This document shows, in pieces, positions 7,446 to 17,017 of a DNA stretch of 64,000 nucleotides. Under the pieces are notes generated by a model. That model was not told the origin of the DNA. It ran no database searches and saw only the letters and a list, made by a program, of their open reading frames with translations. The stretch spans positions 1,736,001-1,800,000 of the forward strand of contig NZ_JBBKTU010000001.1 in assembly GCF_037892605.1 (NCBI RefSeq). The letters run 5' to 3'. The stretch is from Lacibacter sp. H407. GTDB taxonomy: Bacteria; Bacteroidota; Bacteroidia; Chitinophagales; Chitinophagaceae. Numbering within the stretch: the stretch's first letter is position 1; the number at the start of each line of letters is the position of its first letter. Made by a program: the position numbers and the translations under genes.

Positions 7446-10400
7446 ATGTACAGGGTTAAAACCATCTGCCAAAAATTGCTGCTGAATCAGCGGGTCCATT
7501 TTAAACATTTATTTATGCTACTGCTTCTTGGCAGTAGTATTGCAGCCTTTGCCGGGCTGTATGCGAAAAAGGGAACCAACCTTTCGCAGTTTACCGTTAT
7601 CAAAAGCCTGTTCAGCAAAACAGCTGTTCCGGCGTATGCAGATTCAATTGTGCAGTTAAAAGCAACGAATATTACAGCTACGCAGGCAACACTCAGTTGG
7701 GCAAAATCTGCAATTGCTGAAAAGTATACAGCAACAGTATACAGGAAGGGATTGAAGGTGAAAAGTATAAGCACTTCTGCCAACACAACAACTGTTACCG
7801 CACTTGATGCCGGTACAACCTATACCTGGAAGGTAACCGGTGCTTTGAGTAACAGTACATCTTCAACCGCCACATTTACGACACTTGCTGGAGGAGAAGC
7901 GGTTGAGGGCGAAGGGCCGGAAGGTCAGTTTCTGATTTTAGATCCTGAAATTGGAGGCGGTGGAGGTGGAGGTGGTGGAGGTGGGTGCACTGCTCTAACC
8001 TGGTACCTCGATGCTGATGGGGATGGATACTGGAAGGAAGGTACGGGATCTGTTAGCAAATGTACTTCACCTGGTGCAGGCTATAGAAGCAGCGGCCTGA
8101 TAGCAGGTGGCGATTGCAATGATGGAAATAGTGCTGTATATCCCAATGCACCAGAAATTCCTAGCGATAATATAGACAATAACTGTAACGGACAAAACGA
8201 TGAGACTGATGCCGTTTTTACTTTTTACCGGGATGCAGATGGAGATGGTAAAGGCAATCCTGCTATTTCAACAACAGCCACTACAACCATAGCACCCGCT
8301 GGATATGTGGCCAATGCGCTTGATTGCAACGATAATGATGCAACAAATAGTACCATCCGTTATGTAAATGCTGGTGTGGCTGCCAATGGTAATGGTACAA
8401 GTTGGGGCAATGCCTATAAATATCTACAAGATGCATTGAACGATGATCTAGGCTGCGTAACCGAGATTTGGGTAGCGAAAGGCACTTATTATCCGGATGA
8501 AGGAACAGGTATCATTGATAATGATAGAACAGCATCCTTTAAACTATTAAAAGATGTCTCTATATATGGAGGTTTTGTAGGAACAGAAACCAGTTTAAAT
8601 CAGCGCTTTTGGGAAAGTAATCCAACTATTCTAAATGGAGATTTAAACAGAAACGACGCATCCAATTTTACAAACATGTCTGAAAATTCTCATCATGTTA
8701 TAAATGGAGGTGATGCTGGTGTAACAGGGAGTAGTAAGTTAGATGGATTTATTATACGAGGGGGGAGCGCTTTCGTATCCACAGTCTATGAGCCAAATAA
8801 TTTGGGCGGTGGTATGTATATTTTGGAAGCTACACCCTTCATTGTGAATTGCAAGTTTATAAATAACAGGGCTTATTACGGTGGGGGAGTTTATCTGGGA
8901 CCCCCTGATGCGGCTTCAGGTCGTGGTGCTGTTTTTTTAAATTGTGAATTTGATGGAAATATGGCTATTGCAGACGGAGGAGGTGTTTACAGCAAAGATT
9001 CATACAACATTTTTTATAACTCCAAGTTTTTGAATAACAAGGCTTCTATCGGAGGGGCATTAATGCTCTCAGAAGATAGAAATATTCCATTAGGTACTCC
9101 TTATGGAATGCAATTGGTGAACTGCCTTCTATACAAAAACGAGGCAACCAACGGTGGCGCAGTTTTCAATACAGGGTCCTACTTATATGTTATTAATTCA
9201 ACTTTTAATGGTAATCGTGCAACTCAAAAAGGAGGAGCCTTATATTTAACGGGCAACTGTGAGGCTGTTAACTCTATTTTTTGGGAGAACGCTGCAGGAG
9301 AGGAAGGCCCCGAAATTTTCTATTGGATAACAGATGGAATAATTAAAGTGACTTACTCCATTGTTCAAACAGGATTTTTCGGTACAGGTAATCTTAAAAC
9401 CGATCCTCAATTTGTCAACGCTGCTGCCGGAGATCTCCGCTTATCATCAAGTTCACCTGCAATTAATGCTGGCAGTGATGAATTATACCAGGAGGGTGTT
9501 ATTTATTCACTCGACTTGGATTCTAAGCCACGCAAGTTTGGTGTTATTGATATGGGGGCCTATGAACTACAGGTACAGGTTCAACCATGTCCTTCCATTT
9601 CTTCAATCACTACAAGCCCCACACCTGCATCCTGCCAAGGCACTAATGTTACGCTCACAGCTTCGGGCTTAATGGGTATGGGTGCTACTTATGGTATTAC
9701 ATTTAAATACTTTAATGAACAAACGACTGATCCCTATACAGGCGGGACAGTGATAGCCTCTTTGGCAAACAGTAGTTTGACAGACAATGGCACAGTGGCA
9801 ACTACTTCCACATCTGCGCTACCATCTGGCAACGGGTTCATCTACGCAGTGTTATCGCCTGTGCCGGCAAATACTGAATGCAGACCTGCGCAAATGGTCA
9901 ATGTCACGATAAATACCTTATCAACACCGCCCACAAGTATAACCGGCACAACCACGATTTGCAGCGGTCAAAGTACTACGCTGACACTTTCGGGTGGAAC
10001 AGCGGGAACTGCTGCTACAGCACAATGGTTTGCAGGTTCATGCGGAAGCACGCTTATTGGAACGGGTAACAGCATTACTGTTTCGCCAACAGGCAACACG
10101 ACCTATTTTGTAAGATATAGTGGAACATGTAATACCACCACCTGTGCATCGGTAGCGGTAACGGTTCAAAGTTTATCAATAGCGCCCACAAGTATAACCG
10201 GTACAACTACAATTTGTAGTGGTGCAAGTACTACGCTGACGCTTTCAGGTGGAACAGCGGGTACTGGTGCAATAGCAGAATGGTTTAGCGGTTCATGCGG
10301 AGGCACGCTTATTGGAACGGGTAACAGCATTACTGTTTCACCAACAGGCAACACTACCTATTTTGTAAGATATAGTGGAACATGTAATACCACCACTTGT

Positions 10401-13400
10401 GCATCCGTTGCGGTAACAGTCCAAACCTTATCAACAGCGCCCACCGGTATTACCGGCACTACTACGATATGCAGCGGTGGAAATACTACGCTGACGATTT
10501 CGGGCGGAACAGCGGGTACTGGTGCAATAGCCCAATGGTTTAGCGGTTCATGCGGAAGCACGCTTATTGGAACTGGTAACAGCATTACTGTTTCGCCAAC
10601 GGGCAACACTACCTATTTTGTAAGATATAGTGGAATATGTAATACCACCACCTGTGCATCAGTAACAGTAACAGTTCAAGCCTTATCAACAGCGCCAACA
10701 GGTATTACCGGCACAAACACGATTTGCAGTGGCGGAAGTACCACATTAACGATTTCGGGTGGAACAGCGGGTACGGGTGCAATAGTAGAATGGTTTGCCG
10801 GCTCATGTGAGGGCACGCCTATACAAACAGGAACAAATTCGATTAATGTATCTCCTGCTGCTACAACCACATATTATGCACGGTATAAAGGCAGTTGCAA
10901 TACAACAGAGTGTGCAATGCGAACAGTCACGGTTAACACGTTATCCGTAGCGCCAACTGGTGCCACAGGTAACCTCGTTATTTGCTCCGGCGAAAGCACC
11001 ACGTTAACAGCAGCCGGTGGATTTGCAGGCACTGGTGCTACAGCAGAATGGTTTACGGGTGCATGCGGAGGCACGCCTATTGGTACAGGTAACAGCATTA
11101 CTGTTTCGCCCACGGGTACAACAACCTATTATGTACGTTATGCCGGTATTTGTAATGTTACCACCTGTGCTACTATAACGGTAATAGTAAAAAGTTTATC
11201 AACGGCGCCAACTATCAACGGCACAAACATTATCTGTATCGGAGGAAGTACTACATTGACGGCTTCTGGCGGAATACGGGGTACTGGTTCAATAGTAGAA
11301 TGGTTTGCCGGCTCATGCGGAGGCACACCTATACAAACAGGAACAAATGCTATTACTGTATCGCCTGTTACCACCACCACTTATTATGCACGTTATAAAG
11401 GTGATTGCAATACCACCGAGTGTGCAATGCGAACAGTAACGGTAAATACGTTGTCCGTTGCACCAACGGGTGCATCAGGTAACCTCATTATTTGTGCTGA
11501 CGAAAGTACCACCTTAACGATAGCAGGTGGAACAGCGGGAACTGGTGCTACAGCACAGTGGTTTGCCGGCTCATGCGCAAGCACGCTTATTGGAACGGGT
11601 AACAGTATTACTGTTTCGCCCACTGGCACAACCTCCTATTTTGTACGTTATGCCGGCATTTGCAATACCACTACCTGTGCATCAGTAACAGTAACGGTGA
11701 ATACAGCCGCTTCAATTGTTGGACCGGGAAATCTCAATGTTGCGAATGCAGCCGGCCAATGCGGGGCAGCCGTTACTTACTCAAGTACAATTACAGGCAA
11801 CCCTGCACCCGTAGTTACCTATCAGTTTTCGGGTGCTACCAATGGATCAGGTCCGGGCACTGGCAGTGGTTCCTTTTTTAACGTGGGCACAACTGATGTA
11901 CTGCTGGTCGCTGAAAATGATTGCGGTGTCAGTAGAAGCACATTCTCAGTAACAGTTGCTGACAGTGAGCCGCCAACGGTTAACACGCAATCTGCAATCG
12001 TGTATCTGAATGCAGCAGGTACAGCAAGTGTAACAGTAGCCCAGATTGACAATGGATCAACCGACAACTGTGGTATTGCAACACGAACTTTGGATATAAG
12101 CAGCTTCACCTGTGCAAATGTTGGAGCGAACACGGTAACCTTAACAGTGAAAGATGTAAATGGAAATGAAGCAAGTGCAACAGCCACAATAACTGTTGTT
12201 GATGATATCAAACCAACAGTTAAAACCCAATCTGTAACCGTTTACCTGGATGCAAATGGCAACGCAAATGTAACGGCCGCACAAGTTGACAATGGTTCAA
12301 CTGATAATTGCGCTATTGCCACACGAGTACTAAATATTACCAGCTTCACATGTGCCAATGTTGGAGCGAACACGGTTACATTAACAGTAAAAGATGTAAA
12401 TGGAAATGAAGCCAGTGCAACAGCCACAGTAACAGTGGTTGACAATATAGCGCCAACAATCAGCAGTGTTAAAGCCAGTCCTTCATCACTCTGGCCTCCA
12501 AACCATAAAATGAAAGCCGTAACTGTAACAACCGTGAGCACCGATAATTGTGGCACACCCGATTGTAAGATCATCAGTGTAAGCAGTAACGAACCACAGG
12601 AAGGAACAGGTGATGATGATGTTGCAGGTGATTGGCAAATCACAAGCAATAATACCGTTAACCTGCGTGCAGAACGGTCTGGTTCGGGTAATGGTAGAAT
12701 TTATACGATAACAGTTGAATGTAAAGATGCATCGGGCAACCCAACACAGTCAACAACCAATGTCATCGTAGCACATAATATTACTGCACCAATGAGTGGC
12801 TCGTCCTACAAAATCGGAAGCACCGTAAGTTTTGCGGGCACCTTCTGGGATGTACCAGGTAACAAGCACACCGCCCGTTGGGTAATTGATAACAGCACTG
12901 TTACAGGCCGAGTAACAGCCGAACCAAGTGGATTGAAAAACGGAACGGTTACCGGTAGTTATAAATTCAGCACAGCAGGTGTGTACAAACTGAAAATGGA
13001 AATCATCGATCAGAACGGTAATGTAAGCTATGCTAATACCAATGGCGATATGGATGCCATTGTGGTGATCTATGATCCAAACGGAGGCTATGCATTTGGT
13101 GGTGGTAAGTTTTACTCAGAGGCAGGAGCACAAACAGCCAACCCGTCCGCAAAGGGAATGGTGAGCTATGGCTTCCAGAGCAACTACTTCAAAACGGCTA
13201 CTTATCCAAAAGGTGAAACACAACTGGAGTTTAAAGTAGGCGACTTCGAATTCAATGCGCTCAACTACGAGTACCTCGCCATCTCAGGAGCCAAAGCACA
13301 GTTCAGAGGAAGTGGCAAGATCACGAATGGACAAAGTGGTGTGAGCTTTATTATGACAGTTGTAGATGGTGAGTTAAATGGAACAGGCATTGATAAAATT

Positions 13401-13844
13401 CGTATGAAGATCTTCAATAAGAATACCGGTGAAGTGTTCTACGATAATCAACCGGGAGCAAGCGATGATATTGACCCAATAACGGTTGTAAAAGCGGGAA
13501 GCGTTGTTACCATCGTAAACCCTGATGCAACAAGTGGAGGCGGCAGTACAGGTGGTGGAGGTAAACCAACCAAACGTGAAGGTGAGTTTACAACCGAAAC
13601 CTTCGAAGTCATCACCGCACCAAACCCGAGCGACAGTTACTTCACCTTAACCGTGAAAAGCAGTAACACAACCGATCGCATTTTGGTACGTGTAATGGAT
13701 GAACTGGGCAGAGTGGTAGAACAAAAAGAAAATGTGATGTCTGGCACCACCATCCGCTTTGGTGATCGATACATTCCCGGTATGTACTTTATTATGGTAC
13801 AACAAGGGAAGAATAGTAAGGCAGTAAAATTGATACGTCGATAA
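7446..13844 (+). CDS. giant modular secreted protein with type IX secretion C-terminal domain
   Basis: The protein has 2132 residues. In order: an N-terminal hydrophobic export segment (about residues 19-40); a fibronectin-III-like domain (62-145); a glycine run (about 169-181); MopE-type calcium/metal repeats with DADGDG and GGDCNDG motifs and CNG (185-298); a right-handed beta-helix ending in a choice-of-anchor-Q-like DMGAYE (300-710); a Cys-containing Ig-like domain; seven near-identical Ig-like/CHU_C-type repeats of 85-86 residues (825-1420); two HYR-like repeats (about 1506-1665) and a third divergent one; a PKD-like region; and a C-terminal sorting domain (2049-2132) with APNPSDSYF, ELGRVV and PGMYFI. 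It is probably a cell-surface adhesin or matrix protein exported by T9SS. The function is not established. A terminator follows directly. Confidence 0.85.
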   Translation: MYRVKTICQKLLLNQRVHFKHLFMLLLLGSSIAAFAGLYAKKGTNLSQFTVIKSLFSKTAVPAYADSIVQLKATNITATQATLSWAKSAIAEKYTATVYRKGLKVKSISTSANTTTVTALDAGTTYTWKVTGALSNSTSSTATFTTLAGGEAVEGEGPEGQFLILDPEIGGGGGGGGGGGCTALTWYLDADGDGYWKEGTGSVSKCTSPGAGYRSSGLIAGGDCNDGNSAVYPNAPEIPSDNIDNNCNGQNDETDAVFTFYRDADGDGKGNPAISTTATTTIAPAGYVANALDCNDNDATNSTIRYVNAGVAANGNGTSWGNAYKYLQDALNDDLGCVTEIWVAKGTYYPDEGTGIIDNDRTASFKLLKDVSIYGGFVGTETSLNQRFWESNPTILNGDLNRNDASNFTNMSENSHHVINGGDAGVTGSSKLDGFIIRGGSAFVSTVYEPNNLGGGMYILEATPFIVNCKFINNRAYYGGGVYLGPPDAASGRGAVFLNCEFDGNMAIADGGGVYSKDSYNIFYNSKFLNNKASIGGALMLSEDRNIPLGTPYGMQLVNCLLYKNEATNGGAVFNTGSYLYVINSTFNGNRATQKGGALYLTGNCEAVNSIFWENAAGEEGPEIFYWITDGIIKVTYSIVQTGFFGTGNLKTDPQFVNAAAGDLRLSSSSPAINAGSDELYQEGVIYSLDLDSKPRKFGVIDMGAYELQVQVQPCPSISSITTSPTPASCQGTNVTLTASGLMGMGATYGITFKYFNEQTTDPYTGGTVIASLANSSLTDNGTVATTSTSALPSGNGFIYAVLSPVPANTECRPAQMVNVTINTLSTPPTSITGTTTICSGQSTTLTLSGGTAGTAATAQWFAGSCGSTLIGTGNSITVSPTGNTTYFVRYSGTCNTTTCASVAVTVQSLSIAPTSITGTTTICSGASTTLTLSGGTAGTGAIAEWFSGSCGGTLIGTGNSITVSPTGNTTYFVRYSGTCNTTTCASVAVTVQTLSTAPTGITGTTTICSGGNTTLTISGGTAGTGAIAQWFSGSCGSTLIGTGNSITVSPTGNTTYFVRYSGICNTTTCASVTVTVQALSTAPTGITGTNTICSGGSTTLTISGGTAGTGAIVEWFAGSCEGTPIQTGTNSINVSPAATTTYYARYKGSCNTTECAMRTVTVNTLSVAPTGATGNLVICSGESTTLTAAGGFAGTGATAEWFTGACGGTPIGTGNSITVSPTGTTTYYVRYAGICNVTTCATITVIVKSLSTAPTINGTNIICIGGSTTLTASGGIRGTGSIVEWFAGSCGGTPIQTGTNAITVSPVTTTTYYARYKGDCNTTECAMRTVTVNTLSVAPTGASGNLIICADESTTLTIAGGTAGTGATAQWFAGSCASTLIGTGNSITVSPTGTTSYFVRYAGICNTTTCASVTVTVNTAASIVGPGNLNVANAAGQCGAAVTYSSTITGNPAPVVTYQFSGATNGSGPGTGSGSFFNVGTTDVLLVAENDCGVSRSTFSVTVADSEPPTVNTQSAIVYLNAAGTASVTVAQIDNGSTDNCGIATRTLDISSFTCANVGANTVTLTVKDVNGNEASATATITVVDDIKPTVKTQSVTVYLDANGNANVTAAQVDNGSTDNCAIATRVLNITSFTCANVGANTVTLTVKDVNGNEASATATVTVVDNIAPTISSVKASPSSLWPPNHKMKAVTVTTVSTDNCGTPDCKIISVSSNEPQEGTGDDDVAGDWQITSNNTVNLRAERSGSGNGRIYTITVECKDASGNPTQSTTNVIVAHNITAPMSGSSYKIGSTVSFAGTFWDVPGNKHTARWVIDNSTVTGRVTAEPSGLKNGTVTGSYKFSTAGVYKLKMEIIDQNGNVSYANTNGDMDAIVVIYDPNGGYAFGGGKFYSEAGAQTANPSAKGMVSYGFQSNYFKTATYPKGETQLEFKVGDFEFNALNYEYLAISGAKAQFRGSGKITNGQSGVSFIMTVVDGELNGTGIDKIRMKIFNKNTGEVFYDNQPGASDDIDPITVVKAGSVVTIVNPDATSGGGSTGGGGKPTKREGEFTTETFEVITAPNPSDSYFTLTVKSSNTTDRILVRVMDELGRVVEQKENVMSGTTIRFGDRYIPGMYFIMVQQGKNSKAVKLIRR
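9918..11705 (+). repeat. seven tandem 255-258-base coding repeats (Ig-like domains)
   Basis: Units begin at TTATC/TTGTC positions 9918, 10173, 10428, 10683, 10941, 11196 and 11451, so the period is 255 bases with one unit of 258. Each encodes an 85-86-residue domain with TICSGGSTTLT at the start and an NTTTCASVTVTV end, including a conserved Cys pair. Neighbouring units share long identical stretches. This indicates recent duplication or homogenisation and possible length variation by recombination. Confidence 0.9.
11962..12441 (+). repeat. two tandem 240-base coding repeats (HYR-like domains)
   Basis: The shared GACAATGG(A/T)TCAAC sequence occurs at 12048 and 12288, a period of 240 bases (80 residues). 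Both units encode TVAQ(I/V)DNGSTDNC, SFTCANVGANTVTLTVKD and NEASATATxTVVD. The long identical stretches point to recent duplication inside the giant protein gene. Confidence 0.85.
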
Positions 13845-13866
13845 TTTTATTGGTTTAAGTAAAGTG

Positions 13867-13896
13867 AGGCCGCCTGTTTCTACGGGCGGCCTTTTT
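13867..13896 (+). terminator. intrinsic terminator of the giant protein gene
   Basis: The stem AGGCCGCC (13867-13874) / GGCGGCCT (13885-13892) is followed by a T run. It begins 22 bases after the stop codon at 13844. Confidence 0.85.
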
Positions 13897-13997
13897 ATTT
13901 CGAAAAAATAAAAAGGCTTACTGTTAAAACAATGCAAACAGTTTTCTCATCTTGTGCATTTTTACAAGCCACTGCATCCAATTGAAAAATCAACGCT

Positions 13998-15263
13998 ATG
14001 CAATCGTATCGCAAACCATTACTGGCTGCTGTAGTTATACTCGCAGCTATTGTTACCGTGTCAGCATTTAATGAACCTAAAAAACGTAAACAAGTAATTA
14101 CACAAACACAAACACAAACTCAGACTCAACCACATCCTTCAGCCGTTCAAACACCATCTTTGCAAACGCAAACGCAATCGGCACAAAATGAAACACTTCC
14201 TCCTCCAACAACCGATCAAAAAATACAGGTCGCTATTTTGCTTGATGTAAGTAATAGTATGGATGGACTAATCGATCAGGCAAAAGCTCAACTCTGGACA
14301 ATGGTGAATACACTCGGTCGTGTACATTGCGATAACAAAGCCAATCCAAAAATTGAAATTGCTTTGTATGAATATGGTACACCACGGAATGATGTGCGTA
14401 GTGGTTATATCAAACAGATCAATAATTTCATTACTGATCTTGATTCGCTTTCTGAAAATCTGTTTGCCTTAACTACCAATGGTGGTGATGAATATTGTGG
14501 CCATGTTATTTTCAAATCAATACAGCAACTAAAGTGGGATGCAAACCCCAATTCATACAAAGTTGTTTTTATTGCAGGGAATGAAAGTTTCCGCCAAGGC
14601 AATGTGAGTTTTACACAGGCTTGTACGGAAGCAAAAAGTAAAGGCGTGATCGTGAACACCATTTATTGCGGCGATCGTCAGCAGGGTATTCGTGAATACT
14701 GGAATCTGGTTGGGGAATGTGGTAACGGCAGCTTCAGCAACATCAACCAGGATCATAAGATCGAAGACATTGCGACACCTTATGATGATGAGATCTTTAA
14801 ACTCAATGAGAAATTGAACGGCACTTATATCACCTATGGGGCAAGAGGTCAGGAGTACTATAGCAAGCAACAGCAAATGGATGTGGCGAATGAAGCTATG
14901 AGTAAAAAAGCTGCCATCAAACGTGCCGAAACAAAAAGTAATTCGAAAGTATATAACAATGCAGGTTGGGACCTGGTTGATCGTGCAGGAGAGAATGAAG
15001 CAGAAATTGAAAAGATCGACAAGAAAACATTACCCGACAGTTTACAGAACAAAACAACAGCACAACTGAAAGTGATCGTGAATCAAAAGAAGAAAGAACG
15101 TGCTGCTATTCAAACAAAGATCATTGCATTGAATCAGCAGCGTCAGCAATACATCAACGATCAGAAAAAGAATGGTGGTGGCACAACAGTTTCAACACTT
15201 GAAACAGAAGTGGAACGAATTATTAGCGAACAGGTAAAACGTTTCAAGATGAAGGTGCAGTAA
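13998..15263 (+). CDS. exported von Willebrand factor A domain protein
   Basis: The 421-residue protein begins with a signal or anchor helix (KPLLAAVVILAAIVTVSAF). A low-complexity Thr-Gln linker (about residues 34-60) follows, then a VWA domain from about residue 75. The MIDAS-type motif is intact (LLDVSNSMDG, with D-x-S-x-S), followed by the KIEIALYEYG and VVFIAGNESF strands. The C-terminal third (from about residue 290) is charged and helical with predicted coiled coil (QKKKERAAIQTKIIALNQQRQQ). VWA domains bind divalent metal and protein partners, and a periplasmic location is likely. The gene stands alone, and its specific role is unknown. Confidence 0.85.
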   Translation: MQSYRKPLLAAVVILAAIVTVSAFNEPKKRKQVITQTQTQTQTQPHPSAVQTPSLQTQTQSAQNETLPPPTTDQKIQVAILLDVSNSMDGLIDQAKAQLWTMVNTLGRVHCDNKANPKIEIALYEYGTPRNDVRSGYIKQINNFITDLDSLSENLFALTTNGGDEYCGHVIFKSIQQLKWDANPNSYKVVFIAGNESFRQGNVSFTQACTEAKSKGVIVNTIYCGDRQQGIREYWNLVGECGNGSFSNINQDHKIEDIATPYDDEIFKLNEKLNGTYITYGARGQEYYSKQQQMDVANEAMSKKAAIKRAETKSNSKVYNNAGWDLVDRAGENEAEIEKIDKKTLPDSLQNKTTAQLKVIVNQKKKERAAIQTKIIALNQQRQQYINDQKKNGGGTTVSTLETEVERIISEQVKRFKMKVQ

Positions 15264-15303
15264 TAAATAAAACAATCATGTTGAATGAAGAATCAAGAGC
15301 AGA

Positions 15304-16812
15304 TCAAAGCTGCATACTTGGTTCTTCATTCTTCATTTGTGCCTGCACTTTTCGTCCTTCCTTTACAATGATCTCAATGATCTCTTCAATATCTTTCTTT
15401 GATGTACGGAAGTTGACAATGCATCCTCGTAAACAATACTTGCCGGCGATAACTGCATTGGATAAGAACACCTCGCCGCCTTGTTGCAGATCGTTCAGCA
15501 ATGCTTCGTTCAGTTTGTTTAAATAGGTTGCGGTTACTTCACTGTAGTTTTCAAAATTCAATGGAACATAACGAAGCGTAGTAATGCTCAGGTTTTGTGT
15601 TACTGCTTCCAGCTCGGGATGCTGATCAGCTAAATCAAAAAACAATTTCGATAATTGAATATCATCATCAATCATTTTGATATAACCACTGCGACCTACC
15701 TGTTGCAACATCATCCAGACTTTCAATGCACGGAAACCACGGGAGTTCTGTAAGCCATACTCATAAAAGTTTTGGGTAAGAGCTTCATCATTATTGCCGA
15801 AATTGTAATAAACAGGATGCGAACTGTAAGTATCGATCAAGTGATTGGGATCTTTTACTAACGTACAGCCTGCTTCCAACGGACTGTATAACCATTTATG
15901 CGGATCAAGTGCAATGGAATCCGCATCTTCAATGCCGGCAAATAATTCTTTTTGTTCAGGAATAACCGCAGCAGGTATACCATAAGCCCCATCAATATGA
16001 AACCACAGATCATACTTTTTGCAAATAGCAGCAATGCCTTTCAGATCATCCACAACACCGGTGCTCACATCGCCGGCAGTACCAACTACAAGGAATGGTT
16101 TCTTGCCATTCTGCAGATCAGCTTCAATGGTTTCGATCAGCACATCGTTGTTCATTTTGTTATTTGCATCCGTCTCAATCCAACGGATCGCATTCATACC
16201 ATGACCAAATAACACCGCTGCTTTTTCGATCCATGTATGTGTTGTTTTTGGACAATACAATACCAGTTCAGCTCCGGCTTTTGCAAGACCTTCCGCTTTC
16301 AAATTCTTTGGTGCTTTGGCTGTTCTTGCTGCAAGGAATGCAGTGAAGTTGGCCATATTGCCACCACTCACCAACACACCACCATACGATGGAGAAACAC
16401 CAATCAACTCCGCTAACCATCGTACAGTTTGCTTTTCAATAGCAGTGGCCATGGGGCTTAAAATGTTGGCGCCAACATTCGGATTCACAGTTGCTGCAAG
16501 TAAATCTGCCAATGCACCAATTGGCGCAGCAGACGAAGTGATATAACCCATGAATTTCGGATGACCATTGAGCAGTGAATGATTCATCATTAATTCGGTT
16601 GCCCTCTCAAGTAACGCAGAGGCATTTGTTCCTTGCTCAGGTAAAGAGGCAGTACCTAATAACTGTTGAATCTGTTGCGGTGTTTCGCCGGTGGTCACTG
16701 GTTTTTGATCAATGTTGCTGATGAAATCAGCAATGCTGTCAATTAATTTGTAGCCCATTTGTTTGAACTCTTCCTGGTTCATTTCAATGGCTGCTTCACG
16801 GTTAGTGGTCAT
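15304..16812 (-). CDS. PLP-dependent group II decarboxylase (aromatic-L-amino-acid decarboxylase-like)
   Basis: The 502-residue protein has the features of group II pyridoxal-phosphate decarboxylases. These are the NPNVGANILSPMATAIEKQTVRWLAE-type substrate region, the GVLVSGGNMANF phosphate-binding loop, HTWIEKAA, the WFHIDGAYG Asp that contacts the PLP ring nitrogen, and the Schiff-base lysine in SIALDPHKWLY. Length is normal for aromatic amino acid/glutamate decarboxylase relatives (about 470-510). The exact substrate (Tyr, Trp, Phe, DOPA or Glu) cannot be read from the sequence. It is convergent with the VWA gene, with 40 bases between the stops, and the start ATG at 16812 leads MTTNREAAIEMNQEEF. 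It is cytosolic. Confidence 0.88.
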   Translation of the reverse strand: MTTNREAAIEMNQEEFKQMGYKLIDSIADFISNIDQKPVTTGETPQQIQQLLGTASLPEQGTNASALLERATELMMNHSLLNGHPKFMGYITSSAAPIGALADLLAATVNPNVGANILSPMATAIEKQTVRWLAELIGVSPSYGGVLVSGGNMANFTAFLAARTAKAPKNLKAEGLAKAGAELVLYCPKTTHTWIEKAAVLFGHGMNAIRWIETDANNKMNNDVLIETIEADLQNGKKPFLVVGTAGDVSTGVVDDLKGIAAICKKYDLWFHIDGAYGIPAAVIPEQKELFAGIEDADSIALDPHKWLYSPLEAGCTLVKDPNHLIDTYSSHPVYYNFGNNDEALTQNFYEYGLQNSRGFRALKVWMMLQQVGRSGYIKMIDDDIQLSKLFFDLADQHPELEAVTQNLSITTLRYVPLNFENYSEVTATYLNKLNEALLNDLQQGGEVFLSNAVIAGKYCLRGCIVNFRTSKKDIEEIIEIIVKEGRKVQAQMKNEEPSMQL

Positions 16813-17017
16813 GTATATTTTTTATTTGTGTCAAAAAACTGTTTCAGGATCGTTGCGGTTAGCTATTAACGTTTTACTGAGTGCGAATGGAAAGGAAGGG
16901 TCAAGTTAATTCATTTAGCAGAGTTTTACAACCGGGAAGAAGAAATTGTAATAAACAACAACGCCACTACATTTCTGCAGTGGCGTCATTAAGTACTTTT
17001 ATCTTCTTATCTCGTTC

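Noticed and set aside
10166-11629. Series of antisense ORFs opposite the Ig-like repeats
   Set aside because: Their periodic spacing simply mirrors the 255-base coding repeat; they have no start signals or independent protein character.
9900-11710. Tandem repeat as a CRISPR array
   Set aside because: The units are 255-258 bases, fully coding and nearly continuous, with no spacer structure.
14097-14142. ACACAA-type simple repeat in the VWA gene as a phase-variation tract
   Set aside because: The unit is six bases, so slippage keeps the reading frame (Thr-Gln linker) and cannot switch the gene off.
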